This document shows positions 8,361 to 16,687 of a DNA stretch of 39,770 nt, one piece after another. Both the position numbers and the translations under genes were made by a program. The notes beneath the pieces were generated by a model. That model worked only from the letters and a program-made list of their open reading frames with translations. It was not told the DNA's origin and searched no databases. Position 1 is the stretch's first letter; each line of letters starts with the position of its first letter. This DNA is from Tetragenococcus halophilus. GTDB lineage: Bacteria; Bacillota; Bacilli; Lactobacillales; Enterococcaceae. The stretch covers positions 1 to 39,770 of the forward strand of contig NZ_JAKEIT010000024.1 in the NCBI RefSeq assembly GCF_021474685.1. Reading direction: 5' to 3'.

Positions 8361-9539
8361 GTGGAAAAACAATCTAATTATTTAACAAAACAATTCATTT
8401 TTTTACTAGCAGCAACTTGCGGTATTGTTGTTGCTAATATGTATTATGTGCAACCAATCGGCAATCAGGTCGCTGAAAGTTTTCAGGTAAGTACCAGTTC
8501 GATCGGTAGTGTAACGATGCTAACCCAAGTAGGCTACGCCCTAGGCTTACTATTAATTGTCCCTTTAGGAGATGTTTTAAATAAACGAAGGCTCATTATC
8601 TCAATGGCTGCCCTATCTTCCTTGTCATTATTAGGAGCTTTTTTTGCGCCGAATTTTCAATTATTTATCCTTGCAGCTTTTATTATCGGATTACTTTCAG
8701 TAGTCCCACAAATTATTATCCCCTATGGCGCAGTATTAGCTGGGCCCGAAAAACGGGGTCAAGTCATGGGAAAACTTTTGAGTGGACTTTTGGTAGGGAT
8801 TTTATTATCGCGAACATTTTCTGGTGTGGTAGCTAGTTTTTTGCCTTGGCGTTCTATTTACCTCATTGCGCCACTATTGATTATCCTGTTGACCATTTTG
8901 CTAACATTTAAAATGCCAAAAGATCCAGTTAAAAATGCCACCCTTTCTTATATGGATTCGTTGAAAAGTATCCCTTTATTAATAAAAAAACAAAGGGTCC
9001 TTCGTGAAGCAGCAGTTTCCGGATTTTTTATGTTCGGTACTTTTTCAATTTTTTGGTCTACATTAATTTTTTATATTAGTAGTCCTGTTTACAATTGGGG
9101 AACTTTTGAAGCAGGAATACTTGCTATTTTTGGCTTAGCTGGAGCTGTAGCAGCACCGCTTGTCGGAAGACTATCCGATCAATACGCACAACGAACGATC
9201 GTGTGGATGGGTATTATCATGCAGACAGTTAGTTTTATTATTCTGCACTTTTTTGCTGCGCATATTCTTCCATTAATTTTGTCTATTATCCTATTAGATA
9301 TTGGTAATCAATTTGGACAAGTAGCTAACCAAACTCGAGTACAGAATTTAGGAGAACAAGTCAGCAACCGTAATAACACTGTGTTCATGTTTTCTTATTT
9401 TATAGGAGGTGCACTTGGCTCTTTCCTAGGAACAACAATGTGGGGACAAGCTGGTTGGGTCGGCGTCACTTTGACCGCCCTGTCTTTTCAATTATTAGCG
9501 ATAATTTTCCACTTTATTGTTTTTAAAAAACAAGCTTAA
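8361..9539 (+). CDS. MFS transporter, DHA1-like exporter
   Basis: This 12-helix major facilitator has 392 aa when read from a GTG at 8361, which lies 8 nt after a perfect AAAGGAGG. An upstream ATG at 8310 in the same frame lacks such a site. The helix 2-3 loop carries GDVLNKRRLI, the motif A equivalent. The helix 4-5 region has IPYGAVLAGPEKRGQVMGKLLSG, typical of the subgroup that includes E. coli YgaY. A second motif A-like loop, GRLSDQYAQR, lies between helices 8 and 9. The substrate is unknown; efflux of drugs or metabolites is the usual role. The gene is single and ends at a strong terminator. Confidence 0.85.
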   Translation: MEKQSNYLTKQFIFLLAATCGIVVANMYYVQPIGNQVAESFQVSTSSIGSVTMLTQVGYALGLLLIVPLGDVLNKRRLIISMAALSSLSLLGAFFAPNFQLFILAAFIIGLLSVVPQIIIPYGAVLAGPEKRGQVMGKLLSGLLVGILLSRTFSGVVASFLPWRSIYLIAPLLIILLTILLTFKMPKDPVKNATLSYMDSLKSIPLLIKKQRVLREAAVSGFFMFGTFSIFWSTLIFYISSPVYNWGTFEAGILAIFGLAGAVAAPLVGRLSDQYAQRTIVWMGIIMQTVSFIILHFFAAHILPLILSIILLDIGNQFGQVANQTRVQNLGEQVSNRNNTVFMFSYFIGGALGSFLGTTMWGQAGWVGVTLTALSFQLLAIIFHFIVFKKQA

Positions 9540-9652
9540 TGAGCTTTATTGAAGCAGATTCAACAATGTTTTCTGCTTTCTTTGGGCAATCGAAACGGAA
9601 TCAGCATTGATTTTTGATTTCTTTGTGCTATCCAGACAATTATCACCTAAAA

Positions 9653-9708
9653 TTAAAAAAGCCGAGCGTTTCTTCAATTGCTGAAAGAAACGCTCGGCTT
9701 TTAATTTT
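9653..9708. terminator. Bidirectional terminator between MFS gene and pepC
   Basis: A perfect 14-bp stem (9661-9674 with 9685-9698, starting GCCGAGCG) is flanked by AAAAAA and TTTT. It separates the convergent MFS and pepC genes. The 110 bp before it hold nothing recognisable. Confidence 0.9.
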
Positions 9709-9724
9709 TATTCTAAATCTACCT

Positions 9725-11053
9725 TTACGCCAATGCGCCCATAGGATCCCAAGGCGCTAAAACAGTTGGTTCTTTTTCATAGGCTTTTAATTGTTCATCC
9801 GTCAATAGATCTTTTCTGACAACGATTTGATAAGTGTATTCGTCCATCCAAGCATCGCTTGCTACAAAGAATCCCTTATCACCGACTTTATCGCCCCAGC
9901 TGTTTTCAACTTTCCATTTCGTAGATTTATCATCGACGATATCTACACCGGTCAATACCATTGCATGGGTCATTAAACTTTCGCCATAGTCTAAACGTTG
10001 CGCTTTTGTTGTAGTAAAGTCAATATCAAATAACTCGTTCATATCATAAGTATCGAGTGACATGATACCATTTTGTCTATTCGAAGATTGACCTACATCA
10101 CAACCAAACCAAACAGATTCACCTTGTTCTAATTGTGCAACTGCTAATTTTTTAAAGGTGTCCATATCAAGATTTAAATATTTCACTTCTTTACCACCCA
10201 CAACATTACCTAACATCTCTACTGTGTAAGATTGATTGTAAGGTTTATCCTCTGTTGGCGCATTGATAATAGGAACATAGTTATTTAAATCTACTCCTAC
10301 GTATTTATCATAAAAAGTCTTCGGTGTTAAATCACGATCAATATGATATTCCTTATTTTCATCACGATACTCAAAATCAAAAGTAGTCGGTGGTGTGCCC
10401 AATGAAATAGCTAAAATATTATACACTTCTTGTAGCATATCCTCTCTTCTAGCTTGTATATCATTTTCAGAAGCACCATCAGCTACTAATTGACGTAAAA
10501 TTGCTGCATCTTTGCGAAGTTTTTTGTTCAAATAATTATTTAAGTCGCGGGAGTTCGATGAATTACTACTTTCCGGCATTGCTGCTTTAGGGACAACGCC
10601 ATACTTATTAAAAAGTGAAACCATCATATCCCACTGTCCACCATCTTGTTGCGGTGTTTCTAACAAAAAGGCTACTTTACGACTTGTTACTTCTTGATCT
10701 GCTGTCGCTAAAATATTTTCATAAAAATAATTGGACTTTTCATACTTATCCCAAAAGTTCGTATAATTTTGGGATAATTCAAAGTCTTTCAAATCAAAAT
10801 TATCAAAAATCTTATGACGAAAAGTATTAAGCGCTGCAAACATCCAGCAACGACCTGATTGTTTTTGATTAGATACATTTCCCGTTTTTAAATCAATTGA
10901 AAATACAGGCACATTATTGCTTTGGGCCACGATATTTTCCGCTGAATTGCTAATACCATTTTTAACTACGGCATTTTGTACTACTTGTTTTTTATCGTTT
11001 TCTTTAAATTCTGCAGCAAATTTTGCTGTTAATTCATTTGTTATTTCAGCCAT
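9725..11053 (-). CDS. pepC: Aminopeptidase C (cysteine peptidase, C1B)
   Basis: This cytosolic bleomycin hydrolase-type cysteine aminopeptidase removes N-terminal residues from peptides, a central step in peptide use by lactic acid bacteria. The catalytic Cys is residue 69 in SGRCWMFAALN. The catalytic His lies in LMTHAMVLTG near residue 364 and the Asn in VENSWGDKVG near residue 386. The C-terminus ends in a few residues after the conserved APWDPMG block, as usual for this self-compartmentalising hexamer. The length of 442 aa is normal. The ATG follows AAAGGAGATG. Functionally it pairs with OppA, although the genes are not linked. Confidence 0.95.
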   Translation of the reverse strand: MAEITNELTAKFAAEFKENDKKQVVQNAVVKNGISNSAENIVAQSNNVPVFSIDLKTGNVSNQKQSGRCWMFAALNTFRHKIFDNFDLKDFELSQNYTNFWDKYEKSNYFYENILATADQEVTSRKVAFLLETPQQDGGQWDMMVSLFNKYGVVPKAAMPESSNSSNSRDLNNYLNKKLRKDAAILRQLVADGASENDIQARREDMLQEVYNILAISLGTPPTTFDFEYRDENKEYHIDRDLTPKTFYDKYVGVDLNNYVPIINAPTEDKPYNQSYTVEMLGNVVGGKEVKYLNLDMDTFKKLAVAQLEQGESVWFGCDVGQSSNRQNGIMSLDTYDMNELFDIDFTTTKAQRLDYGESLMTHAMVLTGVDIVDDKSTKWKVENSWGDKVGDKGFFVASDAWMDEYTYQIVVRKDLLTDEQLKAYEKEPTVLAPWDPMGALA

Positions 11054-11113
11054 TTGTTCATCTCCTTTTAAAACTTACTTATCTATTCTACTCTTTCCCT
11101 TTAACAAAGACAA

Positions 11114-12136
11114 CTACGATTCATTGTAAGTTGGTTTGGTCTTGTTCTTATTTCCCAAAAAGTAACGTTCAATTTTATTATAAACTTTTCCTACAGGTTC
11201 ACTTGCAAGCACAGTAGTCAGCAAAATACTGGCTAAGGCTAACACGACAAAACCAGGAAAACCTAAATGTATATTTTCTAAATCAAAAGCGCGCATTCCT
11301 CTTATAAAGAAACCATGTAAAAGATAAGCAATTAGTGTATATTTCCCTTCTTTAGTGTAACTGGTTTCTCTAGTCGGTACCAAAGAGAAGAAAGCTAACA
11401 TGCCTATAATTGCCAACATAAAGGTAACAATACGTACTAAAAAGCCCCATTCTGGGAAATTCAAGAAATCATCATAAGGCTTTGAACCAAAGAACATATA
11501 CTTATTTACTTCATTCAAGTAGTTCACTAAAGCATAAATAACAACAAAACCAATTGCAAATATCTTCTTATACTTAAAGTTTTTAAACCAATCAAAAAAA
11601 CCTTTGGGAAGGTAATAACCAATAATAAAAAACGGCAAGAAAACAGCCGTACGCTGTAAAGTCAGCTCACGACCAATAAATGGTGTATAGCCGACAAGTA
11701 AACTAATTAATATGCTGATAGTAATACCAGCTGTTGGACGTATTCTTCTGAAAAAGTACAAAGAAATTTGCCAAAAAAAAGAACTGATCAAAAACCATAG
11801 TGACCAATTGGGAACGTCAAGTTGAAAAGTAAAGTGCTCCTCTGCTCCTGTTAAACGATTAAAAAGCGAATATAACCATTGAAAAAATATATAGGGTACA
11901 ATAAACTTTTGAAAATTCGTTGCTACAGGCGCTTTTTTTTGTGGATCAAACGATTTTGCAAAACAACCTGAAATGAAAATAAAAGCGGGCATATGAAAAG
12001 CAAAAATCGTATAATATAAATCATGATTCCATTGTTCATTTTCAATAAAAGGTTGCATCATATGTCCAAAAACCACTAAGATCATTAATAAAAATTTGGC
12101 ATTGTCAAAATAAGGATCCCGTTTTTTCTCTGCCAT
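11114..12136 (-). CDS. Membrane acyltransferase 3 family protein
   Basis: This multi-pass membrane protein of about 340 aa belongs to the acyltransferase 3 family, close to fucose 4-O-acetylase-like proteins. These enzymes acetylate cell-surface sugars. The hallmark N-terminal block is present: RDPYFDNAKFLLMILVVFGH around residue 10, followed by FAFHMPAFIFISGCFAK near 50 with the conserved His. About ten hydrophobic segments follow. I prefer the ATG at 12136; a TTG three codons upstream is also possible. No polysaccharide genes are near, so the acceptor is unknown. Confidence 0.8.
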   Translation of the reverse strand: MAEKKRDPYFDNAKFLLMILVVFGHMMQPFIENEQWNHDLYYTIFAFHMPAFIFISGCFAKSFDPQKKAPVATNFQKFIVPYIFFQWLYSLFNRLTGAEEHFTFQLDVPNWSLWFLISSFFWQISLYFFRRIRPTAGITISILISLLVGYTPFIGRELTLQRTAVFLPFFIIGYYLPKGFFDWFKNFKYKKIFAIGFVVIYALVNYLNEVNKYMFFGSKPYDDFLNFPEWGFLVRIVTFMLAIIGMLAFFSLVPTRETSYTKEGKYTLIAYLLHGFFIRGMRAFDLENIHLGFPGFVVLALASILLTTVLASEPVGKVYNKIERYFLGNKNKTKPTYNES

Positions 12137-12261
12137 ATAACTCAATCACCAACTTCTCTACAAACTATTTGTTATAATTGCATTATACCTGAAAATTATT
12201 GCAATTCAGTTGCATTTTTATGAAAAAACATCAAAAATTTTAGCGACGAATTAAAAAAATA

Positions 12262-12297
12262 AAAAAACAGCGTCCAAAATGCTGGGCGCCGTTTGTT
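12262..12297 (-). terminator. Terminator after tRNA-Asn
   Basis: An imperfect GC-rich hairpin (AACGGCGCCC with GGACGCTGTT, one mismatch and one wobble) is followed on the minus strand by a T-rich tract just downstream of the tRNA. Confidence 0.65.
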
Positions 12298-12302
12298 AAA
12301 TA

Positions 12303-12376
12303 CTCCGGCAGTAGGACTCGAACCTACGACATCATGATTAACAGTCATGCGCTACTACCAACTGAGCTATGCCGGA
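12303..12376 (-). tRNA. tRNA-Asn (GTT)
   Basis: The cloverleaf is complete. The acceptor arms TCCGGCA / TGCCGGA pair perfectly, with a D-arm AGCTCAGTTGG, an anticodon loop with GTT in ACTGTTAAT, and a T-arm GTAGG-TTCGAGT-CCTAC. The discriminator is G and the CCA end is not encoded. Confidence 0.96.
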
Positions 12377-12418
12377 ATGATAGAAGTCTAATCACCCTTA
12401 ACAAAAACAAGAAGCAGG

Positions 12419-12468
12419 AGTAAAACAGTTTCGAATTAAATGACTTCCTTCATTCTTCCTGTTTTACT
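12419..12468 (-). terminator. Possible terminator of the DUF6275 gene
   Basis: The 10-bp arms AGTAAAACAG (12419-12428) and CTGTTTTACT (12459-12468) are inverted, with a 30-nt loop. On the minus strand the hairpin is followed by CCTGCTTCTTGTTTTTG. The loop is long, so this is tentative. Confidence 0.4.
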
Positions 12469-12494
12469 TCTGATCATTTATTTAAATAAATAAA

Positions 12495-12755
12495 CTAGAC
12501 TTTACGAGAGAGAGTCTTAACTTTATTATAGGCATCTACGTAAATTTCACCATTATCTCCATCATAGGTAGACTCATAATACATGTCATCTGATAAGGTT
12601 GTACTTAATAAAGCCTTATTGTTTTGCAATGTTTTTGAAGCCCACACTGTGTGGATATGAAATTCTGGCATTTCTTCGTTTTTATCTGAATATTGTTCAC
12701 TGATAAAATCGTGAATAACGCTTTTACTTGTTTTCAAAAAATCTTTCATTTCCAT
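12495..12755 (-). CDS. DUF6275 family small protein (phage-type)
   Basis: This small protein of about 86 aa has no known function. The central VWASKTLQNNKALLSTTLSD block followed by MYYESTYDGDNGEIYVDAYNK resembles DUF6275, a family I associate with Firmicutes phages and mobile elements. I start it at the ATG at 12755, 7 nt after AAAGGAGAG; a longer reading to 12803 has no ribosome binding site and would run into the decayed tRNA copy. It lies exactly between an intact tRNA-Asn and a degenerate tRNA-Asn copy, which supports a mobile-element origin. The family assignment is from memory of the motif and is moderately secure. Confidence 0.65.
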   Translation of the reverse strand: MEMKDFLKTSKSVIHDFISEQYSDKNEEMPEFHIHTVWASKTLQNNKALLSTTLSDDMYYESTYDGDNGEIYVDAYNKVKTLSRKV

Positions 12756-12785
12756 TGCTTTTCTCTCCTTTACTGAATAATTAAT

Positions 12786-12849
12786 TCTGGCAATTAGACT
12801 CAACTTCTTACCACCGATTAATAGTAGCTTATGATTGAGCTATGTCAGA
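12786..12849 (-). pseudogene. Degenerate tRNA-Asn copy
   Basis: Read on the minus strand, this 64-nt stretch follows the intact tRNA-Asn 410 bp away. The acceptor arms TCTGACA / TGCCAGA correspond to TCCGGCA / TGCCGGA, the D-arm start AGCTCAATC resembles AGCTCAGTT, ACTATTAATC replaces ACTGTTAATC at the anticodon loop, and GTTGAGTCTAATT replaces the T-arm. About ten bases are missing and the D- and T-stems no longer pair, so it is not expected to function. The anticodon reads ATT-like rather than GTT. Confidence 0.6.
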
Positions 12850-12933
12850 ATCTCTACATTGATAATATAACAAATTACGTTTTAAACGGCAAGTTATGGG
12901 CTTTACCAATTTAACAAAATTAGGAGAACAAAA

Positions 12934-12968
12934 AAGGACTTTCGTTTTATTGAAAGCCTCTTTTTTAA
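12934..12968 (-). terminator. Terminator of opuAC
   Basis: The stem AGGCTTTC / GAAAGTCCT (one bulged T) has an 8-nt loop and is followed on the minus strand by TTTTTT. It lies about 40 nt after the opuAC stop. Confidence 0.7.
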
Positions 12969-13003
12969 CAACTTTATTTCTTTTATAGAATACCTTAGCA
13001 GAA

Positions 13004-13909
13004 TTACTCTTTTGGTTCCAGATCTTCAATAGAATCAATATCCATATATTCAGGAACTACAAAACCATTTTGTAATCCTTCTAAATTTGTACCTAAATCA
13101 TCAACTTCGTCTTTGTGTTTATCATATAAGTGACCTTGTGTTACTGGTAATGCTGGAGCAACGGTTGCATCAGCGCTACCACCAGCCAGACTTTCAAATA
13201 AGATCGCTGGATCTACTTCCGTTACGGTGACGTTATAGCCAACATCTGACAATACTTGTTCAATAACAGCTGCAGATGCTTGTTCCCCTTCCCAAGGCAT
13301 AGAGACGATTTCAATTTCTTCATTATTTACTGTGTCAGTATTTTCCGTCCATTTATCCACTTTATCTTGATTATCATTTAACCAAGCGGAAGCCGCTGCT
13401 TCAACGTCGCTATCTTGAGCATCATACATAATCTCTTGCATATCATCTAATTCCCAATTGAATGCATCAAGAACTTCATAAGCCTCAGGCATATCCTCTT
13501 TTAGATCTAAACGAGTAATAGTATGAGCAGATTCTCCTTCTCCCATCGTCTTTTGCGGATCATCCAACATTTTTAGATCATATTGAATAAATTTATGATG
13601 AGGAATCCAACCTGTAACAATAATAGGTTCTTCGTTTTTTATCGCCTCACCTAATTGAGCAAGCATACCTGCAGTTGAACTTTCTTCAAGCTTCCAGCCC
13701 GCAAGATTGTCATAACTATCCAGCGTATCATGGGCAGTTTCTGTAATACCGGCGCCAGGTTCAATTCCTGTAATCGTATAATTTACTTCCTCACTATAAT
13801 TTATATCTTCTGGAGATTCAGCAGAGTCTTTTGACGAATCATTACTACAAGCAGTAAATAAAAAAATTGAAGATAGCCCTAACGTTAACATCAACTTTAA
13901 TTTGTTCAC
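13004..13909 (-). CDS. opuAC: Glycine betaine-binding lipoprotein, OpuAC type
   Basis: This extracellular lipoprotein binds glycine betaine or a related compatible solute for an ABC importer. Read from a GTG at 13909 it has 301 aa, with a lipobox ending at Cys21 (FLFTAC). A GTG at 13921 is in frame but abuts the AAGAAGGG ribosome binding site. The domain order matches Bacillus OpuAC, which is circularly permuted relative to ProX. The GIEPGAGI block and the IIVTGWIPHHKF block, with a Trp and His typical of the ligand cage, come first. The VSMPWEGEQASAAVIEQVL lobe follows, then SADATVAPALPVTQG. The residue matching the second cage Trp of Bacillus (SAWLPNTH) reads APALPVTQ, so ligand preference could differ. 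No OpuAA or OpuAB gene is adjacent. Confidence 0.87.
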   Translation of the reverse strand: MNKLKLMLTLGLSSIFLFTACSNDSSKDSAESPEDINYSEEVNYTITGIEPGAGITETAHDTLDSYDNLAGWKLEESSTAGMLAQLGEAIKNEEPIIVTGWIPHHKFIQYDLKMLDDPQKTMGEGESAHTITRLDLKEDMPEAYEVLDAFNWELDDMQEIMYDAQDSDVEAAASAWLNDNQDKVDKWTENTDTVNNEEIEIVSMPWEGEQASAAVIEQVLSDVGYNVTVTEVDPAILFESLAGGSADATVAPALPVTQGHLYDKHKDEVDDLGTNLEGLQNGFVVPEYMDIDSIEDLEPKE

Positions 13910-13921
13910 AATACACAACAC

Positions 13922-14335
13922 CCTTCTTTATCTTCATTCGTACTAACCTATCAAAAACTTTAAATTTCTATCGTTCTTTTTTAGGACTTAAAGTTATCAG
14001 ATCCAGTTCGCCTATATTATGACGTTAGCGGTAACAAAACTTTTAAAACAAACTTTAGGTTAATTGAATTCGTCCCAATTTTTGATGGACCTGATCTTTT
14101 ACTTTTCATCACCCCCGTCAAGCGAGCAATATAAAGATTTTTTATTGCATAGACCGCTTTTTAAAAGTTTTGAAAGTATAGCTCCGCCATTAAAACATTT
14201 CATTCATTAAATTTTGTTCACTCGCTTACTATTCAACTTACCACAAAGTCTGTATATAATCAAAATACCGTCAAATAGCTTTATTTTTTGAGAAAAAATG
14301 AGTAAAATAAATTGAAAGTTAAGATATAAAAGGAG
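13922..14335. other. Intergenic region between opuAC and a GNAT gene
   Basis: This is about 410 bp of AT-rich DNA between divergent genes. I see no open frame with a ribosome binding site, no RNA gene and no clear terminator. A weak minus-strand frame around 14000-14150 has several stops and no family I recognise. It must hold the promoters of both flanking genes, but none stands out. Confidence 0.5.
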
Positions 14336-14341
14336 CAAATG

Positions 14342-14869
14342 ATGATTACATTAAGAAGCATTCAACCTTCTGATTATCAAAGCGTAGAAAAACTAATTTT
14401 TAATGCCTTTGTAAATACTGAAGAAGGTTACGGAAACGAAGCTAAACTCGTCGCTGACTTACGAAAAGATCCAACTTATCAAAGTTACTTTGAAGTTGTT
14501 GCTTTAAAAAATAATACAATTGTCGGTCATGGTCTTTTAAGTGAAGTCTATGTTTTTAAGGATAATAAAGTATTAGGCACGGGCTTATGTCTAGCGCCTT
14601 TAGCGGTTGCCCCAAAAGAGCAAAAGCAAGGGATCGGTGCTAAAATTTTAAAGGAATTAGAGTTACGAGCCAAAAATAAAAGTTATCCCTTTATCAATAT
14701 CTTAGGTCATCCTGATTACTATTCAAAATTTAATTATGAATTAGCTAGCCGGTATGGCATATACCCGCCATTTCCTGTGCCGGATAACAGCTATTTTATC
14801 AAAGAACTTCAAAAAAAGCGTCTAGCAAATGTACAAGGCACAATTCACTATTTAGAAGCATTTAATTAA
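14342..14869 (+). CDS. GNAT N-acetyltransferase, YhbS-like
   Basis: This cytosolic GNAT-fold acetyltransferase of about 175 aa uses acetyl-CoA. Motif A is seen in LAPLAVAPKEQKQGIGAKILKEL, the pyrophosphate-binding loop being QKQGIGAK near residue 103. The INILGHPDYYSKFNYELAS block that follows is characteristic of the YhbS/COG3153 group. Two adjacent ATGs lie after AAAGGAG; I prefer the second (14342) for spacing. The acceptor is unknown. A second GNAT gene starts about 20 bp downstream, so the two are probably co-transcribed. Confidence 0.85.
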   Translation: MITLRSIQPSDYQSVEKLIFNAFVNTEEGYGNEAKLVADLRKDPTYQSYFEVVALKNNTIVGHGLLSEVYVFKDNKVLGTGLCLAPLAVAPKEQKQGIGAKILKELELRAKNKSYPFINILGHPDYYSKFNYELASRYGIYPPFPVPDNSYFIKELQKKRLANVQGTIHYLEAFN

Positions 14870-14892
14870 TAATCAATCGGGAGATGAATAAA

Positions 14893-15375
14893 ATGGCAAT
14901 TAAAATCATAGCTGCATACGATCGCCCTTACGAAATAAAAAAATTATTTAACGAATATACGAATATGCTGGTCACACAAAATGAGGGAATAAAAGGTTAT
15001 TTAGCAGTTCAAAACTACAACGATGAATTAAAAAATCTAGAAGAAAAATACGGTTTACCTGAGGGACGCCTATACTTAGCTTACTATGATAGCAAACTAG
15101 CAGGTTGTATCGGTTTAAAAAAATTGGATGAACTACATTGTGAAATGAAGCGATTATATGTTCGACCTGCTTTTAGAAGAAAACATATCGGATCACATTT
15201 AATTGATAAAACGATCGAAGAAGCGCGGAAAATTGGTTATCAATATATGCTATTAGATACGCTACCCTTTTTAAAAGCAGCGGTTATTAATTATAAAAAA
15301 CATGGTTTCTATGAAATAGAAAGCTATAATGACAGCCCGATAGAAAATACGATTTATATGCAACGTGATTTATAA
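14893..15375 (+). CDS. GNAT N-acetyltransferase
   Basis: This is a 160-aa GNAT acetyltransferase of unknown acceptor. The acetyl-CoA site is evident in MKRLYVRPAFRRKHIGSHLI (RRKHIGS loop near residue 98), followed by the ARKIGYQYMLLDTLPF strand and the KHGFYEI motif B region near 145. I start it at the ATG at 14893, about 8 nt after CGGGAGA; an ATG at 14884 overlaps that site. It follows the first GNAT gene closely and precedes a truncated HxlR-like regulator with its own good ribosome binding site. Confidence 0.85.
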   Translation: MAIKIIAAYDRPYEIKKLFNEYTNMLVTQNEGIKGYLAVQNYNDELKNLEEKYGLPEGRLYLAYYDSKLAGCIGLKKLDELHCEMKRLYVRPAFRRKHIGSHLIDKTIEEARKIGYQYMLLDTLPFLKAAVINYKKHGFYEIESYNDSPIENTIYMQRDL

Positions 15376-15407
15376 AATGTTCAAACAAAAGAAAAAGGAG
15401 AATATTA

Positions 15408-15494
15408 ATGAGTTTATCAGAAATGGCAGCATTTGAAAGTATTAAAGATACGTCATTTGGTTATACATTGTCTGTAAACAGTGGAAAATGTTAG
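15408..15494 (+). pseudogene. Truncated HxlR-family regulator
   Basis: A 28-codon reading frame starts with ATG after a perfect AAAGGAG. It begins MSLSEMAAFESIKDTSFGYT and ends LSVNSGKC. HxlR-type winged-helix regulators begin in this way and continue with an S-G-K-Y-K-M-x-I-L stretch. Here the frame hits TAG right after SGK, while the shifted frame continues K-M-L-A-I-S, consistent with a small deletion followed by loss of the remaining ~80 residues. It faces an SDR dehydrogenase gene, a common partner of HxlR regulators. It might still make a short peptide, but a regulatory role is unlikely. Confidence 0.5.
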
Positions 15495-15547
15495 CTATAT
15501 CTTGTTATTTTCCTACAGTTAGTAAGGTATGGCATAAAATAAAAACA

Positions 15548-15590
15548 AGTCCTCATCATTTGATTAGAAATAAATCAAACGATGAGGATT
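15548..15590 (-). terminator. Terminator of the SDR gene
   Basis: A 16-bp stem (15550-15565 with 15573-15588, beginning TCCTCATC) has its only imperfect position as a G-U wobble in the minus-strand RNA and is followed there by TTGTTTTTAT. It ends the SDR gene and may also stop plus-strand transcripts. Confidence 0.72.
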
Positions 15591-15634
15591 TCGCTTTAGT
15601 TTTTACTCATATTAAATGGTTTCATCTCTATTGA

Positions 15635-16429
15635 CTAAATTGTTGCGACAGAACCGCCGTCGACCCGATAATTAGCGCCATTAACAAATGATGCACGATC
15701 AGAACATACAAAGGCAATAACAGAAGCAACTTCTTCTACTTGTCCACGGCGTTTTAATTCAATATGAGGACGCTCTTCATCTAAAAATGAATGAACAGCT
15801 TCATCGAAAGATACACCTAATTTCTCTGAACGTTTTTTCATCATTTCATCTGTCATAGGTGTCTCAATAAAAGCAGGCGAAACCGTATTGACCAGTAAAC
15901 CTTCTGTGGCATATGTCCGAGAAAGGGCCTTAGAAAAAGCTAACACACCTGCTTTTGAAGCATCATAAGGGAGTTCATCTTTATAAGGTTGAACAGCATT
16001 TTCTGAAGATACAAAAACGATTCTTCCCCAATTTCCATTCCTAAGGTCAGATAAAAATTCACGAACCACACGTACTGGACCTAAAAGATCAACTTCGATG
16101 GTATCAACCCAACCGTCATCATCTATTTCATCAAAGAGTCCTTGTGCACCACTTGTTCCAGCAGCTTGAATAAGAATATCGATCTCACCAATTTTATTTG
16201 CAATAAAATTGTGCAACGATTTCAACTCGTCAAGGTTCGTAATATCTGTTGCATAATAGTAAAGGTTAGAACTATTTAGTTCCTGCGCAGCATTTTTAAG
16301 CTTTTTTTCTGTTCTTCCAGTTATTACAACAGTTGCTCCTTCTTCTAATAAAGTACGAGTCGTCGCCAGTCCTATGCCTGATGCGCCACCTGTTACTAAA
16401 GCCACTTTTCCTTTGATTCCTAAATCCAC
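15635..16429 (-). CDS. SDR family oxidoreductase
   Basis: This is a 264-aa classical short-chain dehydrogenase/reductase using NAD(P)H. The cofactor-binding TGGASGIG lies near residue 14. The catalytic Ser is in VFVSSENA, the YDASKAG motif holds the catalytic Tyr and Lys, and a C-terminal NGANYRVDGGS block closes the fold. The segment after TGG has TGRTEKKL, where an Arg suggests NADPH preference. The start is the GTG at 16429, 6 nt after GGAGGGA; a TTG at 16444 lies within that site. The substrate is unknown. A broken HxlR regulator converges on it. Confidence 0.88.
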   Translation of the reverse strand: MDLGIKGKVALVTGGASGIGLATTRTLLEEGATVVITGRTEKKLKNAAQELNSSNLYYYATDITNLDELKSLHNFIANKIGEIDILIQAAGTSGAQGLFDEIDDDGWVDTIEVDLLGPVRVVREFLSDLRNGNWGRIVFVSSENAVQPYKDELPYDASKAGVLAFSKALSRTYATEGLLVNTVSPAFIETPMTDEMMKKRSEKLGVSFDEAVHSFLDEERPHIELKRRGQVEEVASVIAFVCSDRASFVNGANYRVDGGSVATI

Positions 16430-16618
16430 TATACTTCCCTCCAATTAATTGAATACAATAAATGATATAGTTTTCTTACTACTAAAAAGGCTAACGTGTT
16501 ACTAGAAAAAGTGCAATTAAAAAGTTTCCTAAGCTGTAACAAAAACTACTTTTTTGCTAAGAGGAAATCTTTTATATCATAAACCTTATTATGCTGATTT
16601 ATTAGCAGAGTTAATACA

Positions 16619-16660
16619 AAGAAAGTAGCTAAACAATGACCTTGCTCAGCTACTTTCTGT
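16619..16660 (-). terminator. Probable terminator of cfa
   Basis: Perfect 11-bp arms AGAAAGTAGCT (16620-16630) and AGCTACTTTCT (16648-16658) lie 30-70 nt after the cfa stop. The minus-strand downstream sequence is only moderately T-rich. Confidence 0.6.
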
Positions 16661-16687
16661 GCTTAATTAAGTTTTATTATGACCAAA

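Noticed and set aside
12829-13038. A 69-codon minus-strand frame overlapping the end of opuAC
   Set aside because: No ribosome binding site. It overlaps the opuAC terminator and the tRNA-like remnant in a non-coding stretch.
13950-14170. Possible transposase fragment on the minus strand
   Set aside because: A short stretch looked protein-like, but several stops interrupt it and I could not match it to any family.
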